From Marinobacter koreensis (lineage in GTDB: Bacteria; Pseudomonadota; Gammaproteobacteria; Pseudomonadales; Oleiphilaceae): DNA of 64,000 bases. A program made the position numbers and the translations under genes. The notes beneath the pieces were generated by a model. It was not told the origin of the DNA. It searched no databases and saw only the letters and a list, made by a program, of their open reading frames with translations. This document shows positions 7,613 through 16,359 of this stretch, one piece after another (position 1 is the first letter of the stretch; each line of letters opens with the position of its first letter). The stretch lies in the NCBI RefSeq assembly GCF_023156285.1, contig NZ_JAKZAJ010000005.1:186001-250000 (forward strand), written 5' to 3'.

Positions 7613-7702
7613 CGTAAGGGATGACTTTTGAGGTTGTAGTTCTTACGAACTTTCCTTGTTTCATTCGTCATTTGAGGGCCGGAATTTCCGGCCCTTTTTT
7701 TT
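7613..7702 (+). ncRNA. Candidate small RNA between rstB and glpK
   Basis: From a predicted start near 7613 to the strong terminator at 7676-7702 gives a transcript of about 90 nt with no convincing reading frame (an ATG at 7621 has its purine run directly adjacent, too close for a ribosome site). The same terminator could simply end the rstAB message. The 5' boundary is only an estimate. Confidence 0.3.
7676..7702 (+). terminator. Rho-independent terminator
   Basis: GGGCCGG (7676-7682) pairs with CCGGCCC (7688-7694) around a short A/T loop, and eight T residues follow (7695-7702). It ends transcription coming from rstAB and any RNA made in the gap, 85 bases before the glpK start. Confidence 0.88.
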
Positions 7703-7752
7703 GCCCTGTTTCCCGTTTCCGCCCTTTGCAACTCTCCCGCCTCCCGATCTGC

Positions 7753-7761
7753 TGGTACACT
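7753..7761 (+). promoter_or_regulatory. Extended -10 for glpK
   Basis: TG-G-TACACT fits an extended -10 element and lies 26 bases before the glpK ATG, downstream of the terminator. No clear -35 is seen, as is common for extended -10 promoters. The leader would be about 20 bases. Confidence 0.4.
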
Positions 7762-7787
7762 GGCCTGACAACAACAGGAGGCCGTTG

Positions 7788-9272
7788 ATGACCCGTTATT
7801 TGCTTGCCATTGATCAGGGAACGACCAGCTCCCGAGCCATCGTTTTTGACGAAACCGGGACCAGTGTCGGTTCAGACCAGCAGGAATTTCACCAGTATTT
7901 CCCGAAAGATGGCTGGGTTGAGCACGACGCCAGAGAAATCTGGGAGACCACGCTGGGGGTTTGTCGGTCGGCGCTGAAAAAGGCAGCAATTGAAGGCAGC
8001 GATATCGCCGGGATCGGTATCACCAATCAGCGTGAAACCACAGTGATCTGGGATCGTGCGACAGGCGAACCCCTACACCACGCCATTGTCTGGCAGGATC
8101 GGCGTACCGCGGCGGTTTGCTCCAAGCTCAAGTCCGACGGCTACGAGGATATGGTGGTCGAGCGTACGGGGCTCCTGATCGACCCTTACTTCTCGGCCAC
8201 GAAAATAGCCTGGATTCTGGATCACACGGAGGGCGCCCGCGATCGCGCTGAACGCGGCGAGCTGGCGTTCGGCACCGTGGACAGCTGGTTGTTGTGGAAT
8301 CTGACGGGAGGCCGTTCCCATGCCACAGATGCAACCAATGCCTCCCGGACGGCCCTGTTCAATATCCATACGCAGTCCTGGGACGAGGATCTCCTGGCGT
8401 TGTTCCGCGTACCCCGTGCTCTGCTGCCCGAGGTTATGGACAGTGCTGCGGACTATGGTCACACCGATACCGAATGGCTCGGGGCGCAAGTCCCGGTGGC
8501 GGGCATTGCCGGGGACCAGCACGCGGCGTTGGTGGGGCAGGCGTGTTTCGAACCGGGAATGGCCAAGAGTACCTACGGTACCGGGTGTTTCCTGATCCTC
8601 AATACCGGGCAAAAGGCGCTGCGATCGGAAAACCGTCTTCTCACTACCATGGCCTATCGCCTCAACGGTGTTCCCACCTACGCCATGGAGGGCAGCATTT
8701 TCGTTGCCGGCGCGGCCATGCAATGGCTCAGGGATGGCCTTGGGCTGATCAGTCACGCGGGAGAGTCCCTTGAACTGGCCCAAACCGTGGGCGTCGACAA
8801 TCCCGTGTATCTGGTTCCCGCGTTCACCGGTCTGGGCGCACCGCATTGGGATCCCCATGCCCGTGGCGCCATCATGGGCCTCACCCGTGATACCGGCATT
8901 GCCGAAATTGTTACGGCTGGGCTCCAGTCGGTCTGCTATCAGACCAAAGATCTGGTACGTGCAATCCAGAACGATGGTGCCAGCCTGGCATCTCTGCGGG
9001 TGGATGGCGGTATGGCGGTCAATGACTGGGTCATGCAGTTCCTGGCCGACATCCTCAATGTCGATGTCGATCGACCGACGATTACGGAAACAACCGCCCT
9101 CGGGGCGGCCTATCTTGCTGGTCTGCAGGTGGGGATCTGGTCAAGCCTCGAGCAGATCAGTCAGCTCTGGGGATGCGAGCGCCAGTTTCGTCCCGATATG
9201 AAGCCCGCCATGAGAGAGTCACTCTATGCGGGTTGGCTGGACGCTGTAGAGCGGGTTTGCAATCACCATTAA
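7788..9272 (+). CDS. glpK: Glycerol kinase
   Basis: GlpK phosphorylates glycerol with ATP to sn-glycerol 3-phosphate in the cytoplasm. The 494-residue length is normal for the FGGY family. Motifs in order: [13 protein letters not shown] at the N-terminus, [42 protein letters not shown] with the ATP-binding [12 protein letters not shown], and [25 protein letters not shown] at 7788 is preceded by CAGGAG at a normal distance; a longer in-frame TTG start at 7656 would cross the terminator. It stands alone: there is no glpF, glpD or glpR next to it, so the glycerol regulon must be dispersed. It is convergent with the ABC ATPase gene, 6 bases away. Confidence 0.96.
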   Translation: MTRYLLAIDQGTTSSRAIVFDETGTSVGSDQQEFHQYFPKDGWVEHDAREIWETTLGVCRSALKKAAIEGSDIAGIGITNQRETTVIWDRATGEPLHHAIVWQDRRTAAVCSKLKSDGYEDMVVERTGLLIDPYFSATKIAWILDHTEGARDRAERGELAFGTVDSWLLWNLTGGRSHATDATNASRTALFNIHTQSWDEDLLALFRVPRALLPEVMDSAADYGHTDTEWLGAQVPVAGIAGDQHAALVGQACFEPGMAKSTYGTGCFLILNTGQKALRSENRLLTTMAYRLNGVPTYAMEGSIFVAGAAMQWLRDGLGLISHAGESLELAQTVGVDNPVYLVPAFTGLGAPHWDPHARGAIMGLTRDTGIAEIVTAGLQSVCYQTKDLVRAIQNDGASLASLRVDGGMAVNDWVMQFLADILNVDVDRPTITETTALGAAYLAGLQVGIWSSLEQISQLWGCERQFRPDMKPAMRESLYAGWLDAVERVCNHH

Positions 9273-9278
9273 GGATAG

Positions 9279-10352
9279 TCAGGCGGTGCGCTCGAAGGCG
9301 ATCAGATGGTCTGCCTCGACGCGCACCGGCACATGCTCGCCCAGATGGAAGTCCAGGTGGCTGCGAAACAGGGCTTCGAACTCGGTGTCCTCGGAACAGC
9401 GAAACCGATAGAGCGTTGATGTGCCCGCGAAGGTTTTCTCGATGACCTTTGGCCGGAGATCGGACGAGGGATCGTAGACGATGTCGTCCGGTCGGATAAG
9501 AACGTCCACGAGGGTTCCGGGCTGCCACTTGTAAGCCCGGTTGCCCTGGATCAGCCCCAGCTCGGATTCAATGGCATCGGGTCCCAGAGCCTTGCCCGGA
9601 ATAAAGCCTCCCTGACCCACGAAGCGGGCGACGAAGCGATTGGCCGGCTCGTGGTAGAGGTTGTAGGGAACATCCCACTGCTGGAGAGCGCCCGCTTTCA
9701 ATACGGCGACCTGGTCGCACATGGCGAAGGCTTCCTGCTGGTCGTGAGTGACCAGGATGGCGCTGATGCCAAGTTTTTTCAGTATGTCGCGGACATCCAG
9801 GCTCAGGCGTCGACGCAGATCGGCATCAAGGTTTGAAAACGGTTCGTCCAACAGAATCAGCGTTGGTTCCGGTGCCAGAGCCCGGGCCAGGGCGACCCGC
9901 TGTTGCTGGCCGCCAGAGAGTTCGTGAGGATAGTTGTTTGCCAGATCCTGGAGGTGGACCACATCCAGCAGCTCCTCGACCTTCTTCCGGCGCTCGGCTT
10001 TTTCCAGGCTCGTCAGGCCGAAGCCGACATTTTCGGCAATGGTCATGTGGGGAAAAAGCGCGTAGTCCTGAAAGACCATTCCGATCCGGCGTTTCTCCGG
10101 CGCCAGCGTGCGCCCGGGCAGACTGATGGATCGGGACTGCAGCCTTATTTCACCGCTGTTGATCGGCAGGAACCCGGCGAGCGCCCGAAGTATCGTGCTT
10201 TTACCGCAACCGCTGGGGCCGAGGAGACAGCCGATATCACCTCGGCTCAGGGCGAAGCTGATGTCCGAAACAACAGACTCTCCACCATAGCCGCAGGCGA
10301 GGTTAGTGACTTCCAGGAGCCAGTCTTCAGCGGGCATCTCGTGCCGTGCCAT
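9279..10352 (-). CDS. ABC transporter ATPase, FbpC-like, without transporter partners
   Basis: A 357-residue import-type ABC ATPase. It has Walker A (LLGPSGCGKST), the Q loop (FQDYALFPHMT), the signature LSGGQQQRVALARALA, Walker B (LILLDEPFSNLD) and the switch His (THDQQEAF). A C-terminal region from about residue 240 with VLIRPDDIVYD is a TOBE-type regulatory domain. The closest subfamily by memory is ferric iron or polyamine import (FbpC/PotA). No binding-protein or permease gene is adjacent. It begins 3 bases after argF and is probably co-transcribed with it. ATG at 10352 is used; an ATG at 10337 is possible. The substrate is unknown; the partner genes must be elsewhere in the genome. Confidence 0.85.
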   Translation of the reverse strand: MARHEMPAEDWLLEVTNLACGYGGESVVSDISFALSRGDIGCLLGPSGCGKSTILRALAGFLPINSGEIRLQSRSISLPGRTLAPEKRRIGMVFQDYALFPHMTIAENVGFGLTSLEKAERRKKVEELLDVVHLQDLANNYPHELSGGQQQRVALARALAPEPTLILLDEPFSNLDADLRRRLSLDVRDILKKLGISAILVTHDQQEAFAMCDQVAVLKAGALQQWDVPYNLYHEPANRFVARFVGQGGFIPGKALGPDAIESELGLIQGNRAYKWQPGTLVDVLIRPDDIVYDPSSDLRPKVIEKTFAGTSTLYRFRCSEDTEFEALFRSHLDFHLGEHVPVRVEADHLIAFERTA

Positions 10353-10355
10353 TGC

Positions 10356-11270
10356 TCAATCCAGTCTGTTGAGAATCAGGAATTCCAGCAGGGCTTTCTG
10401 GGCATGCAGGCGGTTTTCCGCTTCGTCCCAGACCACCGATCCCGGGTGCTCCATCATGTCGACAGAGATTTCTTCGCCCCGGTGGGCTGGCAGGCAGTGC
10501 ATGAAAAGGGCATCCCTCGAGGCAAGGTTCATCAGCTCCGGGTTGATCTGGTAGCTACGGAAGGCGTGTTCCCGGGCTTTTTGTTCATCTTCCTGGCCCA
10601 TGGAAGCCCAGACATCTGTCACCAGCAGATCGGCATCCCGGGCCGCGTCGGCTGGATCCCGTACCACAGTAACCCTGTCCTTGTGTGCGTCAAGAATCCT
10701 GGCATCCGGTTCGTAACCTTCCGGGCAGGCGACGTTCAGATGGAAATCGAACTGTGAGGCGGCATTGATGTAGGAGTGGCACATGTTGTTGCCATCACCG
10801 ATCCAGGCTACCGTGCCGCCACGGATACTGCCGCGGTGCTCCCGGTAGGTCTGCATGTCTGCCAGGAGCTGGCAGGGGTGGAAGTCGTCTGTCAGGGCAT
10901 TGATAACCGGGACCCGGGAGGCCGCCGCGAACGATTCCACGGTCTTGTGGGCAAAGGTCCGGATCATGACGGCGTCCACCATGCTGGAGATCACGATGGC
11001 CGAATCTTCGATCGGTTCGCCCCGGCCGAGCTGGGTGTCCCGGGGAGACAGGAACATGGCGGAACCACCGAGCTGTGTCATGCCCGCCTCAAACGAGACA
11101 CGGGTCCGTGTGGAAGACTTTTCAAAAATCATGGCGAGTACACGGTTTTTGAGCGTGTCCCGTACCTTGCCCTGCCGCCACTCATTCCTGAGTTTGGTGG
11201 CGTGATCCAGCAGATCTTCGAGTTCGCCGGTGGTCAGGTCGTTCAGTGTCAGAAAATGTCTTGCCGCCAT
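10356..11270 (-). CDS. argF: Ornithine carbamoyltransferase
   Basis: ArgF makes citrulline from ornithine and carbamoyl phosphate in arginine synthesis. The 304-residue protein has the carbamoyl-phosphate motif STRTR (53-57), HPCQ (131-134), the ornithine-side segment DVWASMGQE and the catalytic [12 protein letters not shown] near the C-terminus. ATG at 11270 gives the family's normal N-terminus ([12 protein letters not shown]); upstream in-frame codons reach only unlike sequence. Ribosome site is weak (TAAGG, 12 bases off). A promoter with TTGTCT-N17-TAGACT lies about 90 bases upstream. The ABC ATPase follows immediately on the same strand. Confidence 0.95.
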   Translation of the reverse strand: MAARHFLTLNDLTTGELEDLLDHATKLRNEWRQGKVRDTLKNRVLAMIFEKSSTRTRVSFEAGMTQLGGSAMFLSPRDTQLGRGEPIEDSAIVISSMVDAVMIRTFAHKTVESFAAASRVPVINALTDDFHPCQLLADMQTYREHRGSIRGGTVAWIGDGNNMCHSYINAASQFDFHLNVACPEGYEPDARILDAHKDRVTVVRDPADAARDADLLVTDVWASMGQEDEQKAREHAFRSYQINPELMNLASRDALFMHCLPAHRGEEISVDMMEHPGSVVWDEAENRLHAQKALLEFLILNRLD

Positions 11271-11356
11271 GAAATAGGCCTTACCTTTGTGAAACCGCGA
11301 CTTGCGGGGTTCCCGATCGATGTTTGATGGAAATTTTGTGTCAGAAAAGGGGAAGA

Positions 11357-11385
11357 AGTCTAGCCCGTCGGGGAGGTTAAGACAA
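11357..11385 (-). promoter_or_regulatory. Promoter for argF
   Basis: On the minus strand TTGTCT (11380-11385) and TAGACT (11357-11362) are separated by 17 bases, a sigma-70-like arrangement. The leader would be about 80 bases. I do not see an ArgR box. Confidence 0.45.
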
Positions 11386-11406
11386 TGTCGTCCGTGGTGC
11401 GCCGGT

Positions 11407-11436
11407 TTGGTCGGCCGCCGGGGAGGCGTGTACAAT
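11407..11436 (+). promoter_or_regulatory. Promoter for grxD
   Basis: TTGGTC (11407-11412) and TACAAT (11431-11436) are separated by 18 bases. It is divergent from the argF promoter and 54 bases before the grxD start. Confidence 0.4.
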
Positions 11437-11490
11437 GATGGCATCCGGTTGCCGATTGGCAAATCCGTTTTCAATCAGAGGTGAATGTTC

Positions 11491-11817
11491 ATGGACATCA
11501 ACGAAACCATCAAGAGCCAGCTCGAAGAAAATCCCATCATTCTGTACATGAAGGGGACTCCGCAGGCGCCACAATGCGGGTTTTCCGCCAAGACCGTTCA
11601 GGCGCTGATGGCCTGCGGTGAGCGATTTGCGTTCGTGAATATCCTGGACAACCAGGAATTGCGCGAAGGGCTGAAGGTCTACTCCAGCTGGCCCACCTAT
11701 CCGCAGCTGTATATCAATGGCGAGCTGGTAGGTGGCTGTGACATTGTGCTGGAAATGTCCGAAAGCGGTGAGCTTGCCAAAGTGGTAAAAGACGCTGCGA
11801 AACAGGCCGAAGCCTGA
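11491..11817 (+). CDS. grxD: Monothiol glutaredoxin
   Basis: A 108-residue Grx4-type glutaredoxin with the monothiol active site CGFS (29-32), the glutathione-binding YSSWPTYPQLY segment and GELVGGCDIV. Such proteins bind a glutathione-ligated [2Fe-2S] cluster as dimers or with BolA and pass clusters to client proteins. ATG at 11491 was chosen because AGAGG is 9 bases upstream; an in-frame ATG at 11485 lies too close to it. It has its own likely promoter, divergent from argF, and ends 16 bases before the convergent TonB-like gene. Confidence 0.95.
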   Translation: MDINETIKSQLEENPIILYMKGTPQAPQCGFSAKTVQALMACGERFAFVNILDNQELREGLKVYSSWPTYPQLYINGELVGGCDIVLEMSESGELAKVVKDAAKQAEA

Positions 11818-11833
11818 GTCCTGCCCGTCTGAG

Positions 11834-12640
11834 TCAGAGCCGCTTGGGGGAGAACACCAGTTCGACCTCGAAGCGGTCCTGGCTTTCATTGTCTGGTGGT
11901 GGCTCCGGGTAGGGGCTTGCTGCCAGGGCCGCACGATAGGCGGCCTCGTCAATCCGTTTTATTCCCGTCGATTTCGTCACTCTTGCCCGGGTCAGGGTTC
12001 CGTTTTTCATCAGGTATAACTCGATCTCCATTCGTGTTTTGTTACTCAGCTGGCCGATCGCCGGAATTTTAAGTCGTTCCAACTCATGGGCCAGGTGAAC
12101 GGCGAGCTGGACCAGGTAGGGGTCCTGTTCGCTGGGAGACTGGCTGATGCGTGTGACATCTGCGGGCGTGGCATCCGCAACCCTGTCGCTGGGCGGAGCG
12201 CCGGCTTTGCTGTCTTCGCTGGCGGTGGTCGGGGCGGTTTCCGCCGTCTTCGGCGGTGTCCTGGTCACCGGTTCGGGGGTGGCGGGTTGTGTTGGGCGCT
12301 GCTGCGATTCCCTGTCGGGTCGCGATACGGGGGAGTCGCTCGCTGTGACGGTGTCAGGGGGTGAGGCAGGTGCTGGTTCGGCGGCGGGCACCGTGAAATC
12401 CATGTGTCTCGGAGCGGGAGGCGTTGTTGAGGTCTTGGGGGGAGCTGGTTGGCTCGGCTCTGAGGGTTCGGCACCGATCGGCAGGAGCCTGACGGTCAGC
12501 CTTGAATGAGGCATGTCCGGCTCATCAATGCGAAACTGAAGGCCGGACAGCAATAATACGTGCAGCAACAGCGCTATGGACCCGGCGAGGGCAAACCGAT
12601 AGGGAGCGGCAAGTCTTGGGCTGGGAGAAGGGCCTGTCAT
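11834..12640 (-). CDS. TonB-family energy transducer
   Basis: The 268-residue protein has one N-terminal transmembrane helix (about residues 16-36), a long Pro-, Ala-, Thr- and Ser-rich periplasmic spacer (about 50-165) and a C-terminal TonB-like domain with MEIELYLMKNGTLTRARV, STGIKRIDEAAYRAAL and FEVELVFSP. TonB proteins pass proton-motive energy from ExbBD to outer-membrane receptors. No exbB or exbD is adjacent. It lies 5 bases after the DUF1631 gene and is probably co-transcribed with it, so it may serve a role other than iron import. The symbol tonB is withheld because genomes like this carry several paralogs. Confidence 0.8.
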   Translation of the reverse strand: MTGPSPSPRLAAPYRFALAGSIALLLHVLLLSGLQFRIDEPDMPHSRLTVRLLPIGAEPSEPSQPAPPKTSTTPPAPRHMDFTVPAAEPAPASPPDTVTASDSPVSRPDRESQQRPTQPATPEPVTRTPPKTAETAPTTASEDSKAGAPPSDRVADATPADVTRISQSPSEQDPYLVQLAVHLAHELERLKIPAIGQLSNKTRMEIELYLMKNGTLTRARVTKSTGIKRIDEAAYRAALAASPYPEPPPDNESQDRFEVELVFSPKRL

Positions 12641-12645
12641 CGAAC

Positions 12646-14853
12646 TCAGGCAGTCGTGCTCCGCAAGGATCCCACCACGGCATCCAGGGCCCGGTCAATC
12701 AGCGCGCCCTGCTCAAGCAGGGTCAACCGGCCGCGCCTCATTTCGTGGGCGAGCTCGACTCTCGTTTTCTCGATAACCTTCAGTCCCATCCGGTTTACGA
12801 AGACGAAAGAATCGGCTTCATCAATAATGGCCGACAGCTTGCACCGGAAGCTGGCGCCGTTCACCAGGCGGAATTCGACCCAACCACCGATTTCCATGGC
12901 GTCGATCTGTGCTACGTATTCGGCTATGGCGGCGTCTTCCGACTGGCTGCTATCTGAGGTCGTTTCCTCGGCCTCGGGTGGTTCTGCGGCCGCCGGTTCT
13001 TCCTGGATTTCCCCGCCGCTCTGGCTGTTGCGGAACGCTTCGGCCAGCTCATGCTTGAGCGAGCCCATCATCTCGTCCAGGCGGGATGCGTTGTAGGACA
13101 CTTCCTCAAGGCCTGCCCGGAGGGTTTTCAGCAGACCGGGTACGACTCTGACCCACTGATCGCGCTCGGCATCTTCCTGATGGGGATGGAGGCACCAGAT
13201 CAGGTCGTCGACTACTTTCACGGTTTCCTGCCAGCGATGCTCGACATCGTCCCGGAGGTAGGCCAGAAACATGACCCGGCTCCAGCCGTTGGTCAGGATG
13301 CTGTGTACGGTTTCAGGGAGACGATAGCGCTGAAGCTTCTCCCGGAGAATGCGATCGACGGTTTCCTGCGCCTTCTGGGACTTGATTCGCCCGCGTTCGG
13401 ATTCGCGAGTTCTTTGCTCAACCAGGGACGCTTTACGGTTTTCCTTGGCGAGGAATTGTTCAAAGTCGGCGTTCAGCGTTTCAAACAGTGAAATGTCGCC
13501 GTCAAACTCTTCGAGAATCCGCTGTACGATGCTGTGGATTTTCTCGTAAAGCTTGTCGCGCCCCTTGTCGTCGCTCTTGCTCCAGCCTATGCCCGCCCGG
13601 GCCAGCGAGTTCAGTAGGCGCCGGGCTGGATGGGTGGACTTGCTGAAGAACGACTTGTCCTTGATGACAACCTTGAGAATCGGGATCTGCAGGCGACTGA
13701 TCAGGACCTGCACCGGCGGCGAAAGGTTGTAATCGTCGAGAATGAACTCAAAGAGCATGGAGACCAGGTTGATGAGGTCTTCGTCCATCTCGTCGAGAGC
13801 AGGCTTCTTACCTTCGCGCGTATCGACCTGGGCAAGCACCTGTTGTACGACCGCAGACAGGTCGATTGCCACAGGCTCTCCCTCGCTCAGGTTCTGGCCT
13901 GGGTCGGGAGGTGTTGCGGCCGGGAGGGCGCTAAGCAGGTTCAACAGTTCCCGGTCACCTACGATCTGGACATTGGGATCGCTCATGCGAGGCGGTATGC
14001 CGGCATTGGCCCTCTGCAACGCCAGCAGTTGGTGAATCTGCTCAAGAACAGCGCTGCTGTCGGCGGCGACGCGCTCGGTTCGGGAGTGCGTCTGGGTCTC
14101 TTGATCCGGTTGCTCGGACGTGGATCCGGATGAACCGCCATGCTGCTGGCCGGTTTTTCCATGGTAACGGAAGTTGGGGATCACGCCGGCCTGAATCAGG
14201 ATGCGGTTGGCTTCATCCAGCAGCATGCCCAGATTCGAGACCACGTAGCGGTCGAACTGTTTGAGCAGAATCAGACGTTCGCGGATCTGGATCTCGAGGA
14301 CCTGGATGGCTTCGGTGAAGGCGCTGCAGAGATGCTCGGGCGCCATCGGATTGACCGGCGATTCCTCGGTGGCCTCGGGGTAGACCTGGCTGAAACGGGT
14401 CTGCAGCTGTAGCAGCGGGCCCTGGAAATGTGCCTTTGCCTTGGTGATCATGGCATTGAGGGCAACCTGTTCTTCCAGGTCATCATTGCCGACGAGTGAC
14501 AGCGAGTCTGCACTTGCAGCCTGCTGGCTCTGGGAATCGTCGTGAAGCTTGCCGGCGTGAGGCGGTGTGGCAAAGAGTTGTGCGACGGCGTTCTGGAAAT
14601 GCCGCTCTACGCCTTTCCGCTTGATGCGGATTTCGCGCATTGCCTCAAAATACCGGTTCTGTTCGTTGTTGGACCGGGCATTGTTGGCAAGTTCGAACAG
14701 GGAATCGTCTACGGCATCGAATGCGCCCTGCAGCAAGTCGCCGAGGCCGGCAACCACGGTTTCCCGAATACGGGAAACCTCCGCAGGAACCGGTTTACTG
14801 CTGGCAGCTTCCCTGTGTTCGCGGAGGTAATGTATACCGGACTGCTTGTTCAT
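12646..14853 (-). CDS. DUF1631 family protein
   Basis: This 735-residue cytoplasmic protein matches what I know of the DUF1631 family, whose members are sometimes mislabelled thymidine phosphorylase. It has no signal peptide or membrane helix. The N-terminal two thirds are mostly helical and charged (ESERGRIKSQKAQETVDRIL is coiled-coil-like). Before the C-terminus is an acidic linker, then a small beta-rich module (about residues 650-705) with GGWVEFRLVNG...RCKLSAI and FVFVNRMGLKVIE, which recalls a PilZ-like barrel. ATG at 14853 has AGGAGA upstream; a longer start at 14925 has none. A promoter-like pair lies upstream. The biochemical function is unknown. If the C-terminal module is PilZ-like, it could sense a nucleotide. 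Confidence 0.75.
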   Translation of the reverse strand: MNKQSGIHYLREHREAASSKPVPAEVSRIRETVVAGLGDLLQGAFDAVDDSLFELANNARSNNEQNRYFEAMREIRIKRKGVERHFQNAVAQLFATPPHAGKLHDDSQSQQAASADSLSLVGNDDLEEQVALNAMITKAKAHFQGPLLQLQTRFSQVYPEATEESPVNPMAPEHLCSAFTEAIQVLEIQIRERLILLKQFDRYVVSNLGMLLDEANRILIQAGVIPNFRYHGKTGQQHGGSSGSTSEQPDQETQTHSRTERVAADSSAVLEQIHQLLALQRANAGIPPRMSDPNVQIVGDRELLNLLSALPAATPPDPGQNLSEGEPVAIDLSAVVQQVLAQVDTREGKKPALDEMDEDLINLVSMLFEFILDDYNLSPPVQVLISRLQIPILKVVIKDKSFFSKSTHPARRLLNSLARAGIGWSKSDDKGRDKLYEKIHSIVQRILEEFDGDISLFETLNADFEQFLAKENRKASLVEQRTRESERGRIKSQKAQETVDRILREKLQRYRLPETVHSILTNGWSRVMFLAYLRDDVEHRWQETVKVVDDLIWCLHPHQEDAERDQWVRVVPGLLKTLRAGLEEVSYNASRLDEMMGSLKHELAEAFRNSQSGGEIQEEPAAAEPPEAEETTSDSSQSEDAAIAEYVAQIDAMEIGGWVEFRLVNGASFRCKLSAIIDEADSFVFVNRMGLKVIEKTRVELAHEMRRGRLTLLEQGALIDRALDAVVGSLRSTTA

Positions 14854-14955
14854 GGCCGTCTCCTGTCTTCGCCTCAACCGGATACATGACCGAGCTTTGG
14901 ATCCCTGATTCTCGTTATTGGTCAAATTTACCGCATTTTTGGCTACGTTAACATG

Positions 14956-14984
14956 AATAAATGCTAACCTGAGAGTCCTTTCAA
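14956..14984 (-). promoter_or_regulatory. Promoter for the DUF1631-tonB operon
   Basis: On the minus strand TTGAAA (14979-14984) and TTTATT (14956-14961) are separated by 17 bases, 100 bases before the DUF1631 start and just past the yfjD stop. No terminator is visible between yfjD and this gene. Confidence 0.4.
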
Positions 14985-14988
14985 AAAA

Positions 14989-16278
14989 TCAGGCCTGGCT
15001 GATCTTCAGGGAACGCCGTTTCCGCTTGCGCGGGTGGACGATCGCCGCCTTGACCACGTTATCCTTGATCTGAAGTACCTCCACGCGATGTCCGTCAACC
15101 TTCAGGCAGACGTTGGTCTCCGGAATGTTTTCGAGGGTTTCGGTGATCAGGCCGTTCAGTGTCTTCGGGCCATCGGTCGGCAGTTTCCAGCCGAGCGTCT
15201 TGTTGATGGTTCGCACGGCAGCCGTTCCGTCGATGATAAAGGTTCCGTCGTCCTGGGGGATGATGTCCGGGCTGGTGGCGGCGTAATCGGTTGTGAATTC
15301 GCCCACAATCTCTTCAAGGATGTCCTCAAGAGTGGCCAGGCCAAGCACATCTCCGTATTCGTCCACCACGATGCCAAACCGGCGTTTGCCTTTCTGGAAA
15401 TTGATCAGCTGGGTGTTGAGCGGGGTGCTCTCCGGAATGAAGTAGGGTTCCTGGCAGAGCTGCATGATCATGGCCTTGTTGATCTCTTCCTGTTGCAGAA
15501 GCTTGGTCGCGCTCCGGAGATGCAGGATGCCCTGGATGTTGTTGATGTCGCCCTTGTAAACCGGCAGGCGGGTATGCTGGCTGCTCTTGAGTTGCCTGAG
15601 AATGGTGTCGGTGTCGTCCTCGAGGTCGATCCCCACAATCTCGTTCCGGGGCACCATGATGTCGTTCACGGTCACATTCTCAAGGTCGAGGATGCTGACC
15701 AGCATGTCCTTGTGTTTGGCCGGGATCAGGGCGCCTGCCTCGTTCACCAGGGTCCGGAGCTCTTCCCGGCTGAGGTGATCGCTGGCGGCATCCTCTGGTG
15801 AGATTCTCAGCAGTTTGAGTATCGCGCCGGTGAACAGGTTGACGGACCAGACGATCGGATACAGGATTTTGAGCAGCGGGCCCAGTATATGACTGGCAGG
15901 AAAGGCGATTTTCTCGGGAAAAAGGGCCGCCAGGGTTTTCGGTGTCACCTCGGCGAAAATCAGGATAACGATGGTGAGCAGCAGGGTGGCAATGGCGATG
16001 CCGGCATCGCCCCAGATGCGTATGGCGATGACCGTTGCGATCGACGACGCCAGGATGTTCACAAAATTGTTGCCGATCAGTATGACGCCAATCAGCTGGT
16101 CGGTCCGTTGAAGAAGCCCCTGGGCACGACGGGCTCCCTTGTGGCCGGTCTTCGCCATGTGTTTCAACCGATAGCGGTTGAGCGACATCATTCCGGTTTC
16201 AGAACTGGAGAAGAATGCAGAGAGCAGGATCAGTGCGAAAAGGAGTGTGAACAGCGCGGTCAGCGATGTTTCGTTCAA
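14989..16278 (-). CDS. yfjD: CNNM/CBS-domain membrane protein, YfjD/CorB-like
   Basis: A 429-residue inner-membrane protein of the CNNM (HlyC/CorC) family. The N-terminal DUF21 domain has about four hydrophobic segments (residues 5-27, 62-83, 95-112 and 125-150) with the family's FFSSSETGMMSLNRYRLK. Two CBS domains follow (about 195-325, with DIMVPRNEIVGID and TRLPVYKGDINNIQGIL), then a CorC_HlyC domain (about 345-420, GTFIIDGTAAVRTIN). Related proteins take part in magnesium or cobalt export and resistance, though the transport role is debated. The order yfjD-ypjD next to ffh matches E. coli. It is read in the same direction as ypjD, 81 bases downstream. Confidence 0.9.
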   Translation of the reverse strand: MNETSLTALFTLLFALILLSAFFSSSETGMMSLNRYRLKHMAKTGHKGARRAQGLLQRTDQLIGVILIGNNFVNILASSIATVIAIRIWGDAGIAIATLLLTIVILIFAEVTPKTLAALFPEKIAFPASHILGPLLKILYPIVWSVNLFTGAILKLLRISPEDAASDHLSREELRTLVNEAGALIPAKHKDMLVSILDLENVTVNDIMVPRNEIVGIDLEDDTDTILRQLKSSQHTRLPVYKGDINNIQGILHLRSATKLLQQEEINKAMIMQLCQEPYFIPESTPLNTQLINFQKGKRRFGIVVDEYGDVLGLATLEDILEEIVGEFTTDYAATSPDIIPQDDGTFIIDGTAAVRTINKTLGWKLPTDGPKTLNGLITETLENIPETNVCLKVDGHRVEVLQIKDNVVKAAIVHPRKRKRRSLKISQA

Positions 16279-16359
16279 CGGGGGTGTCCTTATGTTGCCG
16301 ACAAGGTGCGAAAATAGGATGTGAGTCGGTCGGGTGTCAAGCGACGATGACGAGCACCC

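Noticed and set aside
7621..7700. Short ORF starting at ATG 7621 in the rstB-glpK gap
   Set aside because: The purine run is directly adjacent to the ATG, with no proper spacing, and the frame crosses the terminator; the product has no recognisable feature.
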